Assembly: GCF_008386315.1 (NCBI RefSeq)
Contig: NZ_CP043808.1
Location: forward strand, 3,356,276-3,420,275
Direction of reading: 5' to 3'
DNA from: Serinicoccus marinus DSM 15273
GTDB taxonomy: Bacteria > Actinomycetota > Actinomycetes > Actinomycetales > Dermatophilaceae
Length of the DNA: 64,000 nucleotides
Position numbers and translations under genes: made by a program. The notes under the pieces were generated by a model. It searched no databases, had not been told where the DNA came from, and saw only the letters and a list, made by a program, of their open reading frames with translations. Below, in pieces: positions 16,200 through 25,900 of this stretch; within the stretch, counting starts at the first letter, position 1, and the number at the start of each line of letters is the position of its first letter.

Positions 16200-17336
16200 T
16201 CAGCCCCGCCCCGGGCCGCACCACTGCGCGCACGGCACGATGCGCGGCGCCCAGGCACCCGGTTCCGCCGAGCGCGACACGTGCCCCTGCGGGTAGAGCT
16301 CGGGCATCGGGTGCTGCCCGTGGAGGATCCCCGGCGGACGGCCGGCCACGAGGTCGAGCTCGAGCCGGTTCGCGGCGTGCTCCCAGCCGCGACCCATCGC
16401 GTCGTCATGATGGGGCTTGAAGGGCTGTCGACCGCCAGGTGTCCGGGTCAGCTCGCCCAGCACCACCCCGCGCTCGGTGCCGTAGAGGTCGACCCGCACG
16501 AAGGGCAGCCCGACGGCGCGGGAGAGGTGACGCGCGATCCCGACCATCTCGGGCAGGTCGTCGGGCGGCGCAATGCTGTCGTCGGAGTCCCGGCCGATCA
16601 TCACCGCGCCGAGGTCGGCGCCCTCGGCGTCGACGTAGCGGAACCCCATCGACCGCAGGTGCCCGTGGCGCGGCACGCGGCGCAGCATCACGTGCTGCAC
16701 CTCGCCGTAGCTGACGTTGATCTTCACGTCGTCCGGGATCGGACCCCCGCCGGGCTGCCGCAGCACCTCCTCGGCGAAGAAGGGGCCGCTGATCCGACCG
16801 CGGGAGGCCCGGTCCACGAAGTGCACGCGCACCTCGTCACCGGTCAGGCGCCGGACGCCGTCGATGGTCTCGTAGCGGCCCTCCGCGAGCCGCCGCAGCG
16901 GGAGCACGCCGTGGCTGCCGGCCCCGCCGTCGGACTTCAGTACGACCTCCTCCGGCAGCTCGGCGAGGTCGATCTGCGCGGCATCCTCCCAGACCGCGAG
17001 GACCTGCGGCACCGGGATGCCGTGGCTGGCCGCAAGTCGGTAGTTGCGCAGCTTGAACGGCAGGTGCCGCAGCGGGTGCCGCCGCTCGGGGTCGAGCTGG
17101 CGCAGGTCCTCCGTCATCCTTCGGAGCGTGATGAGGTGCTGCGTGAAGCTCGAGCGCTGCGCCAGCTCGTCCGGGTCGACGAGCTTCGCGGCGCGGTCCC
17201 GCTCGTCCGCGAGCTGCTGCTCCAGGGCGTCACGGGTGCGCTCCAGCTCCCGGATGCGGCGGTTGCGGGCGCGCAGCTCGGCGTCCCGCTTCGCCAGGGG
17301 TGGGACGCGCTTGACGACCTCGCGGCGCAGGTTCAT
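16200..17336 (-). CDS. TupA-like ATP-grasp protein
   Basis: The 378-residue protein begins MNLRREVVKRVPPLAKRDAE with a coiled coil (about 15-55). The ATP-grasp body has LPEEVVLKSDGGAGSHGV (nucleotide loop, about 140-157) and VRVDLYGTERGVVLGELT with PGGRQPFKP (about 315-340). That last segment matches the RVDLY...GE.T..PG pattern of the TupA-like ATP-grasp family. TupA proteins ligate amino acids or peptides to uronic acid polymers in teichuronopeptide synthesis. The context with Ugd, WecB and WecC supports such a role, but the substrate here is inferred. The start overlaps the stop of the upstream giant glycosyltransferase by ATGA, so the two are translated together. Confidence 0.75.
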   Translation of the reverse strand: MNLRREVVKRVPPLAKRDAELRARNRRIRELERTRDALEQQLADERDRAAKLVDPDELAQRSSFTQHLITLRRMTEDLRQLDPERRHPLRHLPFKLRNYRLAASHGIPVPQVLAVWEDAAQIDLAELPEEVVLKSDGGAGSHGVLPLRRLAEGRYETIDGVRRLTGDEVRVHFVDRASRGRISGPFFAEEVLRQPGGGPIPDDVKINVSYGEVQHVMLRRVPRHGHLRSMGFRYVDAEGADLGAVMIGRDSDDSIAPPDDLPEMVGIARHLSRAVGLPFVRVDLYGTERGVVLGELTRTPGGRQPFKPHHDDAMGRGWEHAANRLELDLVAGRPPGILHGQHPMPELYPQGHVSRSAEPGAWAPRIVPCAQWCGPGRG

Positions 17337-20300
17337 GGGCTCTCCTCGCGGACGGGTGCCGGGGCGTGGTCGACCGCCCCGTCGGTGTCGGGATGGTCGG
17401 CGGTGTGCTGGTCGTCGAGGCCGTCGGGGCGCTGCGCCCAGCGGGGCCGGGCCGTCCAGGTCCAGCCCGGCGGTGGCTCGCCCCAGGCCCGGTATGCCCG
17501 GTCCCGGGGGCCTTCGTCCGCCCTCTCCTCGTCGGTGGCGCCGGTGCCTGGGGAGCCGTCGTCGAGGCTCGCGGCACCGCTGCCCGGGTGCCGATCGGGG
17601 CTCCCCCGGTCCCGGGTGGCCTCCAGGACGAGACCGCCCTGCTCCAGCCGCACCCGGCGGACCCCGTCCGGAGCCCCGTCGAGGACCCCGGCCGGCGACC
17701 AGTCCGGGCCCGGTGGGTCGGGCACCCTCTCGACCAGCCACGCGGCGAGCACGTCGGACGACAGCGCGTCGTGCTCCACCCGGAGCGCGTCGGCACGGGT
17801 GGCGTCACCCGCGCTGCGCAGCGGGAGGGTGAGCGGCGAGGGTGCCGCCGGACCGGATGCCGGGGGAGCGTCCTGCAGCAGCGGCCGGATCCGGTCCACG
17901 AAGCCCGAGCGGCCGTAGCGCTCCCGCACCAGCGCGAGCGTGCGCTCCACCCGGGCGCGGTAGGCGGCCGGGTCGGCGGCATACCGCGCCACCAGGGCCT
18001 GGGCCTCGCCGGGCGCCGCGTAGTCGACGAGGTCGCCGAAGGTGGGCCGGTGCTTGGGGTCGGCGATGGTGAGGACGCCGCTGGCGGCGGCCTCGAGCAG
18101 GGTGCGGCCGAAGGCCTCGTGCGCGTCCGGGTTGTCCAGGTAGACGTAGAAGTCGAGGTCGGCCAGGAAGGGGCGCACGTCCTCGGTCGTGGCCGGCAGC
18201 ACCCGCCACCCCGCGGGCAGCTGCGGCGGCTCGCCCCGGTCGGCCGCCGCCGCACGCAGCGCCTCCACCGTCTGCTCCCCGCCGAGGATGCGGATCTCGT
18301 GCCCCGGGCCGAAGGCATACCCCCGCTCCAGCGCGGCCCAGGAGGTGGGGAACTTGATCCGGTCGTCGCGCGAGTGGCGTCCGACGACGACCGTCCCGCC
18401 GGCACCGGGTGCCCGGGCGGTCGGTCGGACCGCCCAGGCGTCGGCGTCGATGAGGCCCGGGTTGTCCCAGTCGGTGAGCGGGACCGAGGGGTCCTGCTCA
18501 CGCAGCACGCGTCGGATGGTCGGGCTCTGCGGCACCCAGGTCACCGGGGCGCCGAAGAGCTCGCGGGCGCGCCCGGTGACGTCCGCGACGACGTAGCGCT
18601 GGTCGGTGCCGTCGGGCTCGACCGGTCCCTGGTTGGCCATGACCAGCACCTGGCGGACCCGGGCGACGCGGCTCAGGCGAGGCGGGTACTGCAGGATCGG
18701 GGGGTAGCGCACGAGCAGCACGTCGATGTCGACGTCGTCGTCCGGCTGCACCCAGCTCACCGCGCCGGAGCGCACCAGCTCGGTGAACGGCGCGACCAGC
18801 GGCTGGTCCTGCGCCGACATGAAGCGCAGCGCCTCCAGGTGCATGACCCCGACCCGCAGCCCCGCGTCGAGGGCGGCCCGGATCTCCTCCATCATCGAGC
18901 GCTGCGGTCCGCCGAACTTGCGCCAGTCACCAGCGATCACCAGGTCCAGCGTCTCCGGCGTGGTCCGCAGCAGCGGGTGCGTGGGGCGGCTCCAGCGGTG
19001 CGGCTCGGGGAAGCGCCGCGGCTGCTCCGGGTCGAGGTATGCCCGCTGCGCCCCGGCCGTGACGGCCTCGTGCCAGGGGGTGTAGAGCGCCTTGTACTGC
19101 TGCCGCGCCGGGTGGCGGTAGCCGTTGGCGAACTCCTCCGAGGACAACGTGCTGCCGCCGCCGCGCAGGATGGTCGTGGTCTCCTCGATGTCCCGGATCA
19201 CCGGTCCGCAGGCCGCCTCCAGGCGGCGGGCGAACTCGGTGTCGGCGCCCTTGCGGGTCGGGTCGAAGAAGCCGATCCGGGAGAGCACCGGGCGCAGCCG
19301 GAAGCACACCGTCGCGGCCGAGGCGAAGCGCGGCTGGTAGCCCGGGCGGGTGAGCACGAGATCGGGGCTGACCCGCACCCCCTGGGCGCGCGTGGCCAGC
19401 AGGCCGGGATCGGCGAGCAGCGGCCCCAGGCAGGTCTCCAGCGTCTGCGGGTGCCACCAGTCGTCGGAGTCCACGACGATCGCGAACTCCCCGCGCGCCT
19501 GCCGAAGCGCGGTGTTGCGCGCCCGGTAGGTGCCGCCGTTGACGGCCTTGCGGATCACGCGGACGCGCGGGTCGAGGGCCTCGACCTGGGCGAGCAGCGC
19601 CGCGTGACCGGGGCTCGGCCCCGAGGCGTCGTCGACGACGAGCAGCTCGAGGTCGGCCCAGGTCTGCGCCAGGACCGAGCGCACCGCGGTGAGCAGCGCC
19701 GGGCCGGGGCGGTAGCTGCTCATGAGCACGGTGACCAGGCCGGAGTCGCGCACCGGCTCGGTCCCGCTCACCGCGAGCCGGTCCAGGTCCGGCGCCGATC
19801 CCGGAGGGGGCGGGAGGACCGGGGCCAGCCGTCCGCTGCCCAGGGCGGCGGAGAAGGCCCGCGCCCAGTCCTGGCCCCGGTCCGCGGCGGCCGGGTTCAG
19901 CCGCGGGTGCAGGGCGTCGGCGCGCACCGAGGAGGCCACGCCAGGGCGGACCCGGCGGTCGGCCACCAGCCGGACGGCCCCCTCCGGGTCGCCGCCGAGC
20001 ACCCGCAGCTGGGCGAGCATCTCGACGTGCTCACGGCGCAACCCGCCCATGACCGTCGATCCGGGCGCGAACAGCTGCTCCAGCAGCCCCCGGGCGACGG
20101 CGACGTCGTCCGCCTCCCCGGTCTGGACCGCCAGCACCCGCGCGTGGTCGGCCACGCCGAGCGGGTCCGCGCCGGGTGGCGGGCCGGCGTCCGAGGGCCG
20201 GGTCGCCCAGTCGGCCAGGTCGGCCGGGGTGTGCCCGGGCCAGGCGAGCTCGGCCAGCACCTCCCGGGCGTGGACCGACCGGGTCCGCAGCGCGGTCGCG

Positions 20301-20380
20301 GCCAGCGCCCGCGAGCGCCGCCGGGCGATCCGCCCGTGGTCGGCCGCCACCCCCTGCGTGGTGGACCGGGGCGAGGTCAC
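17333..20380 (-). CDS. Two-domain glycosyltransferase (GT2 plus GT-B type)
   Basis: The 1015-residue cytoplasmic protein has an N-terminal helical region (1-210). A GT-A family 2 domain follows (about 215-440: SGLVTVLMSSYRPGPALLTA, LELLVVDDASG and the metal site VVDSDDWWHP). A GT-B-like domain comes next (about 485-850: DLVIAGDWRKFGGPQRSMME, TVVVGRHSRDDRIKFPTSW, AHEAFGRTLLEAAASGV with the family-4 acidic motif). The last 150 residues are Pro/Gly/Asp-rich and probably unstructured. Two active sites suggest it adds two different sugars. It overlaps the small membrane protein at its 5' end and the TupA-like gene at its 3' end by 4 bases each. Confidence 0.85.
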   Translation of the reverse strand: MTSPRSTTQGVAADHGRIARRRSRALAATALRTRSVHAREVLAELAWPGHTPADLADWATRPSDAGPPPGADPLGVADHARVLAVQTGEADDVAVARGLLEQLFAPGSTVMGGLRREHVEMLAQLRVLGGDPEGAVRLVADRRVRPGVASSVRADALHPRLNPAAADRGQDWARAFSAALGSGRLAPVLPPPPGSAPDLDRLAVSGTEPVRDSGLVTVLMSSYRPGPALLTAVRSVLAQTWADLELLVVDDASGPSPGHAALLAQVEALDPRVRVIRKAVNGGTYRARNTALRQARGEFAIVVDSDDWWHPQTLETCLGPLLADPGLLATRAQGVRVSPDLVLTRPGYQPRFASAATVCFRLRPVLSRIGFFDPTRKGADTEFARRLEAACGPVIRDIEETTTILRGGGSTLSSEEFANGYRHPARQQYKALYTPWHEAVTAGAQRAYLDPEQPRRFPEPHRWSRPTHPLLRTTPETLDLVIAGDWRKFGGPQRSMMEEIRAALDAGLRVGVMHLEALRFMSAQDQPLVAPFTELVRSGAVSWVQPDDDVDIDVLLVRYPPILQYPPRLSRVARVRQVLVMANQGPVEPDGTDQRYVVADVTGRARELFGAPVTWVPQSPTIRRVLREQDPSVPLTDWDNPGLIDADAWAVRPTARAPGAGGTVVVGRHSRDDRIKFPTSWAALERGYAFGPGHEIRILGGEQTVEALRAAAADRGEPPQLPAGWRVLPATTEDVRPFLADLDFYVYLDNPDAHEAFGRTLLEAAASGVLTIADPKHRPTFGDLVDYAAPGEAQALVARYAADPAAYRARVERTLALVRERYGRSGFVDRIRPLLQDAPPASGPAAPSPLTLPLRSAGDATRADALRVEHDALSSDVLAAWLVERVPDPPGPDWSPAGVLDGAPDGVRRVRLEQGGLVLEATRDRGSPDRHPGSGAASLDDGSPGTGATDEERADEGPRDRAYRAWGEPPPGWTWTARPRWAQRPDGLDDQHTADHPDTDGAVDHAPAPVREESP

Positions 20381-20775
20381 CGGGGGTCGTGGTCGTGTGC
20401 TGGGCGACCGGCGGCGAGCCGGGCCAGGGCCTCGTCCAGCGTGACCTGCATCCGGTCCAACCGGCCGGTGTACTGCGCCTGCAGCACCTGCACGGCGCCG
20501 AGCACGTCGGCCGGTGCGGCCTGCTGGACGGGGACGGGGCTCGCGGCAGACCCCTGCCCGGAGCCGGCCGCCCGACGGATCTCGTCACGCAGGTAGTTGC
20601 GCATCGACCGCACCCGGCGCCAGGAGTCCAGCTGGACCGCGAGGATGGCGGCGCCGAGGAGCCCTCCGGCGGCCGCCGCCAGCACCGGCAGCTCCAGCGC
20701 CACCCCGAGCACGAGGACCAGAGCCAGGGCGATCCCGGCTGCACTGCCGACGAGAGGGACGAGGCGAGCGGGCAC
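20377..20775 (-). CDS. Small two-helix membrane protein of the polysaccharide locus
   Basis: From GTG 20775, preceded by AGGAAGG at good spacing, the protein is 132 residues. Two adjacent membrane segments (about 5-25 and 27-45, LVGSAAGIALALVLVLGVAL) are followed by a basic, coiled-coil-like cytosolic tail with a Q/A-rich stretch. I do not recognise a family. It overlaps the giant glycosyltransferase by ATGA and is first in that leftward operon (membrane protein, GT, TupA-like). It may anchor the transferases at the membrane; this is inference. Confidence 0.65.
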   Translation of the reverse strand: MPARLVPLVGSAAGIALALVLVLGVALELPVLAAAAGGLLGAAILAVQLDSWRRVRSMRNYLRDEIRRAAGSGQGSAASPVPVQQAAPADVLGAVQVLQAQYTGRLDRMQVTLDEALARLAAGRPAHDHDPR

Positions 20776-20906
20776 GCGGCCGACCTTCCTGCGCGGGTTG
20801 GGGGTGTCGGTGCTCGGGCACCGGTCGAGACGGTGTTCACTGTACCCGGGGCCGGGCGCTGCGGTCCGGCACCACGCACTGCCGTGAGAAAGAGCATCAG
20901 ACCCTC

Positions 20907-22904
20907 GTGACCAGCCAGAGCAACGACCCGTCCCAGGCGTGGCTCGCCTGGCAGCTGCGGCACGGCGCAGGGGCGGTCGACCCCGTCCCGCTCTTCCACC
21001 AGACGCTGCGCACCCGGTCGGGGGCCGGGCTGGACGCCCTCGCCGAGCTCGCGACCGGCGGCCGGCAGTCCCCGCAGGGCCTGCTCGCGGAGGTGCTCGC
21101 CAAGGGTGCTCCTCCGGGGGACTCGCTGCGCCCGGCACGGCGACGCGCGCTGGCAGGGGTCGCCTTCGCCTGGGCCGGGATGCTGCGCACCCCTGAGGAG
21201 CTACTGGCCTCCGCCCTGGTCTTCGAGGCGCTCTGGCCCGGCGACGGCCTGACCTGGCTCGGGCCGCAGCTACGGCTCACCGGGCTGCAGACGCTCTTCC
21301 TCGCCGGGCGGCACGAGCAGCTCGCGGCGCTGCTCCCCGCGGTGCGGGACCTCCACCCGGACGCGGAGCACTACCTGCGGGTGGACCTCGCCAACCCGCA
21401 CGGTCCGGCCACGGCCACCGCCGACGAGCAGCGGTGGGACGAGCTGCTCGCGCAGCGCTTCACCGAGCGCGGGCTGGCCGCCCCCAGCCTCCAGGCCGAC
21501 GGCCAGGCCGCGGGAGCGGAGGCCCGCAGCCCGTTCGACCGGCTCGAGGCCCCGGGGGCACGACCGGGGACCGCGAGTGGGGAGCTCGTGACCGTCATCA
21601 TGCCGAGCTGGCGGCCGGACGAGGGCCTGGTCACCGCGGTCCGGTCCATCTGCGCGCAGACGTATGCCGACCTCGAGATCGTCGTCGTGGACGACTGCTC
21701 GGGTCCCGAGCACGCCGAGACCTACGCCCGGGTCGCCGCCCTCGACCCCCGGGTCCGGGTGCTGACGATGGACCGCAACGGCGGCTCCTACCTCGGTCGT
21801 GCGGCGGCGATCGAGGCCTCCCGCGGCAGCCTCATCACCTTCCAGGACGCCGACGACTGGTCCCACCCGTCCCGCGTCGAGCTCCAGGTGGCGGCGCTGG
21901 AGGAGGCCGGACCGGACACCCCGATGACCCGTAGCCGCGCGGTGCGCGCCAAGGACGACCTCACCCACCAGTGGCTCGGCTACCGCGCGGTCCGCGAGAA
22001 CGCCTCCTCGCTGCTGCTGCGCCGCAGCATCCTGGCTCGCACCGGCGGCTTCGCGCCGATCCGCAAGGGCGCGGACTCGGAGTTCGCGGAGCGGGTCGCC
22101 CGGCTGCACGGGGCGATCGTCGACGTCCGGGAGCCGCTGGCGGTGACGCGGCTGCGCTCGGGTTCGCTCTCCCGGGGTGACTTCACCTTCTCCTGGACCG
22201 CACCGGAGCGCCGTGCCTTCCGCTCCAGCTTCATGGCCTGGCACCGGCGGCTCGCCCGGCGCCGCCGGCAGGAGCCCGGCGAGCTGCGGGTGCAGGACGC
22301 CGAGCTGGCCACCCTGCCCTTCCCCGTCCCGGCCGCGTGGGTGCGGGATCTCCCTGCCGCCGACCACGTCCCCGACCGGCTGGGCACCGCCTACCTCGGC
22401 TCCTTCTCCCAGCCGCACGGCAGCCGCGGCGGGGACTGGCTGATGCGGGCCTTGCGCGAGGGGGCCCCCGGTGCCCCCGCCGGGGTGTGGCACCAGGACC
22501 TGCGCGCCACGACCGAGCTGCGCCGGCCCGAGCTCGACCGCGCCCTCGACGACCCGCTGCTCGACGGGCAGGCCTGGCTTGTCTCGCGACTGGACCGGAT
22601 CACTGCCGGACGGCTGGTTGTGCTCGATCCCTCGGTGCTCTCCCTCATGCGCGACCAGGAGGTCCGGGTGCGCGCCGATGACGTCGAGGTCTGGCTCGCA
22701 CCGGAGGACGTCACCCCGGGCTCCGCAGGGCTGCCGGAGGATCTCCTCGGGGCCTCCGACCTGCTCTCGTCGTGGTTCGGCCTCCGTCCCCGCTGGGTGC
22801 TGGCCCCGTGGCTGGACGAGCGGGAGCAGACGATGGTCCGGGAGGCGCTGCCCGGGCTCGACGTGATGGCGGCGCAGGCCGGTGAGGTCACCGGTGCCCG
22901 CTGA
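20907..22904 (+). CDS. Family 2 glycosyltransferase
   Basis: The protein is 665 residues from GTG 20907 (MTSQSNDPSQAWLAWQL). A helical N-terminal region (1-225) resembles that of the leftward giant GT. The GT-A domain (about 226-430) carries ELVTVIMPSWRPDEGLVTAV, LEIVVVDDCSG, NGGSYLGRAAAIEASRG and the DxD site TFQDADDWSHP, followed by RKGADSEFAERVARL. The C-terminal 200 residues have no clear domain. It is divergent from the leftward membrane protein/GT operon and shares its architecture, so the two GTs are probably paralogues by ancient duplication. Acceptor and donor are unknown. Confidence 0.85.
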   Translation: MTSQSNDPSQAWLAWQLRHGAGAVDPVPLFHQTLRTRSGAGLDALAELATGGRQSPQGLLAEVLAKGAPPGDSLRPARRRALAGVAFAWAGMLRTPEELLASALVFEALWPGDGLTWLGPQLRLTGLQTLFLAGRHEQLAALLPAVRDLHPDAEHYLRVDLANPHGPATATADEQRWDELLAQRFTERGLAAPSLQADGQAAGAEARSPFDRLEAPGARPGTASGELVTVIMPSWRPDEGLVTAVRSICAQTYADLEIVVVDDCSGPEHAETYARVAALDPRVRVLTMDRNGGSYLGRAAAIEASRGSLITFQDADDWSHPSRVELQVAALEEAGPDTPMTRSRAVRAKDDLTHQWLGYRAVRENASSLLLRRSILARTGGFAPIRKGADSEFAERVARLHGAIVDVREPLAVTRLRSGSLSRGDFTFSWTAPERRAFRSSFMAWHRRLARRRRQEPGELRVQDAELATLPFPVPAAWVRDLPAADHVPDRLGTAYLGSFSQPHGSRGGDWLMRALREGAPGAPAGVWHQDLRATTELRRPELDRALDDPLLDGQAWLVSRLDRITAGRLVVLDPSVLSLMRDQEVRVRADDVEVWLAPEDVTPGSAGLPEDLLGASDLLSSWFGLRPRWVLAPWLDEREQTMVREALPGLDVMAAQAGEVTGAR

Positions 22905-25900
22905 CCCGGCGACCGACGGTCGCGACGTCAGCTCGGCCCTGGTGCTCGTCACCGGCCGGCCCAGCCCCGGGACGCGCGAGGCCCTGGACCTGCTGCGGGG
23001 TCTGCTGCCGGGAGCCGTGCTGCTGCGGACCGGGCCGGCCGCCCCCGACCTGGTGGAGGGTCACGAGCTGCGTGCCAGCCGCACGCGTTCGTCGTGGCGG
23101 CGCCCGCTGCTGGCCGGCGCCGAGCGCGTGGTCCCGCGCGGGCTCCGGGCCGGCCTCGCCACCCGCTTCGACCCCCGCTTCCGCGAAGGTCTCCGGGAGA
23201 CCGACGTCCTCGTCGTGCTGGGTCCCGGCGGGCGCGCCGTCGCCCGGACCGCGCACCAGTTCGCGGCCGAGGTCCCGGTCCTCGAGGGCACGCCCGCTCT
23301 CCGGAGGCTGTGCACCGAGCTGGCGCTGGGCACCCTGCCGCAGCTCGGTGCCGCGCCACGACCGGTGCTGCCGACCGGGACGCTCGACCGGCTGATGACC
23401 GCGATCGCGGTGCTCGCGGGGCCCGCCCGGCCCCAGGGGCCGGTGCGGCAGCGGTTGCGGGCGACCCCGTGGCTGACCCGCGACACCGACCAGCGCGACG
23501 CGCTGCTCAGCGTCCTGGCGCCGGCGCTCGGCGCGGAGGACCCGGTGCTGCGGGCGTGGACCCTGCACCGGGAGGTCCTGGCGGGAGGCGGGGAGGTGCC
23601 TGCCGACGCCCAGCGGCTCGCGGCCGCGGCCGACCTGCTCCTGGCGGCCGACCAGGTGCTGGACGCCGAGCCGCAGACCGCCGCGCGGTGGGCCGCGCTG
23701 GCGCTGCGCCTGCGACCCCCCGGTCACGACGCCTCCGTCGGCACACCCGAGGAGCACCCCGCCCCGACGGGCAGCCGCACCTGGAGCCTCCTCACCGACC
23801 CGCCCCCCTGCGTCGCGACCTCGCCCGAGGCCGGGACGACCCCGACCGACGCAGGGTCGGACGGCGAGGAGCGGGCGCAGGGCCGGGGCGCGGCCCGCCG
23901 CGTGCTGCTGCTGCCCGCCGGGGCATCGGGCCCGTCCCTGCGGGCGCTCCTCAACCTGTCCCCCGCGGTCCGCGTGCTGTCGCCGAGCAGCGGTGACATC
24001 CCCTCCTCGCTGCGCGGTGACACCGTCCCGGACGCCCTGGTCGAGGCGCGGCTGCGCGCCGGGCTGGGCCTGCCCTGGACCGGCTACCCCGGTCCCACCG
24101 CGGCGCTGCGGGACCAGGACCCGGAGGTCGCGCTCGTCGACGGTGCCGACCAGCGGGCGGTGCTGGCCTCGCTCGCCCTGCCCCGCTCCTGCCGCCTGGT
24201 CGCCCTCGTGCGGCCCGCCGACCTCGACGCGCCGTGGCTCGACCTGCTCGATGCGAGACGCTGGCACGCGCTGCTGGTCGAGGACGACGACACGGGCGCC
24301 CGGGTCCGGAACCGCCTCGAGCGGCACGACGCACAGCTCCCGCCGGTGAGGGTCGTGCCCGGACTGGGCAGCCTGCGCACCGAGGCCCCGGACGCGTCGG
24401 CGCGCGAGGCCCTGCGGTCCACCGTCCTCGGGGACCTCGGTCGCCTCGGGGAGCTGAGCGCGACCGGCCGGCACGACGGGGCGATGTCCCTCGTGCGGCA
24501 CGCCCTGGACGAGGCGGAGAGCTCCGGGCGCCCCGATGCCGCCCTGCTCCAGCAGGCGGCCCTGACCACCACCCGCGCCGGGGAGCCCACGCTGCGGCTG
24601 GAGGTGCTGCGACGATGGGCCGCGATCGACCCCCGTCCGCACGTGCGTGCCCTGGTCACCGAGCAGGAGGGGAGGCTGCGCGAGTTCTCTCCCGGCTGGC
24701 TGCCCGGCGACCTGCCCCCCACCCCCGTGGATCCCGAGCCCGGCCGGGTGCTGCACCTGCTCAAGGTGTCCCTGCCCCAGCGCACGAGTGGCTATGCCGT
24801 GCGCTCGGCCTACCTGCTGGGCGAGCGCGCCCGGGGCGGCGAGGACGTCCTCGCCGCGACCGCGCTGGACTTCCCAGGCGAGCCGGCGCCCCCGGTGGAG
24901 ACCGTGGCGGGGGTCCGGCACCTGCGGCTCACCCGGGAGGAGGTCCCGGCCCGCGAGGGCGCGGACGCCTACCTGGACGCCTTCGCGCGACGGCTGCTGG
25001 CGGAGGTCGTGCGGCACCGCCCCGCGCTCCTGCACGCGCACTCCGGCCACCGGGGCTACGAGCTGGCGCTCGTGGCGCTCGCCGTCGGCCGGGCCACCGG
25101 CATACCCGTCGTCTACGAGGTGCGGGGGCTGTTCGAGGGGGTGTGGACCTCGGACGTCGAGCGTGCCACCGACAGCGAGCTCTACCGGTTACGGCGTGCG
25201 CTGGAGACGAGGGTCCTCGGCGAGGCGGCAGCGGTGGTCACGCTCAGCGAGTCGATGCGCCAGGACATCCTCGACCGCCCGGGGCAGGGCGGGCGGATCG
25301 ACCCGGCGCGGGTCGTGGTGGTGCCCAACGGCGTCGACGACCAGGCCATCGCCCCCCGGACGCCGCGGGCCGACCTGCGCCGACGGCTCGGGCTCGACGA
25401 CGCCTTCGTGGTCGGCTACGTCAGCAACCTGGACCACCCGCGGGAGGGCCAGGAGGTGCTGGTCGAGGCGGTCGCGCAGCTGCGCCGGCGGGGCATCCCG
25501 GTGACCGCCGTGCTGGTCGGCGGGGGTGAGCGAGCGGAGTCCCTGCGGCAGCGCGCCGCGGACCTCGGGGTCGCCGAGCACGTCGTGCTCACCGGGCAGG
25601 TGCCGCACGCGGAGGTCGGTGACTACTACGCGCTGCTCGACGTCTTCGTCGTGCCGCGCATCGACGAACGGGCGGCCCGCCTCGTGACCCCGCTCAAGCC
25701 CTACGAGGCGATGGCGATGGGGCTGCCGGTGGTGGTCTCCGCGCTGCCCGCGCTGCTGGAGATCGTCGGCGACGCCGAGCGGGGCGTGGCCTTCCCCGCA
25801 GGCGACGCCGCCGCCCTGGCCGAGGTGCTCGACCGGCTCCGGCAGGATCCCGCGCGGCGTGCCGAGCTCGCCGCCGCGGGCCGCTCGTGGGTGCGCGAGC

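Noticed and set aside
16200..17741. Longer start for the TupA-like gene at 17741
   Set aside because: The extra N-terminal part is antisense-like Arg/Gly/Pro-rich sequence inside the upstream glycosyltransferase; ATG 17336 fits the ATGA overlap.
17366..20596. 1076-residue rightward frame over the giant glycosyltransferase
   Set aside because: It is antisense to a gene with clear GT2 and GT-B motifs and shows only Arg/Gly/Val-rich shadow composition.
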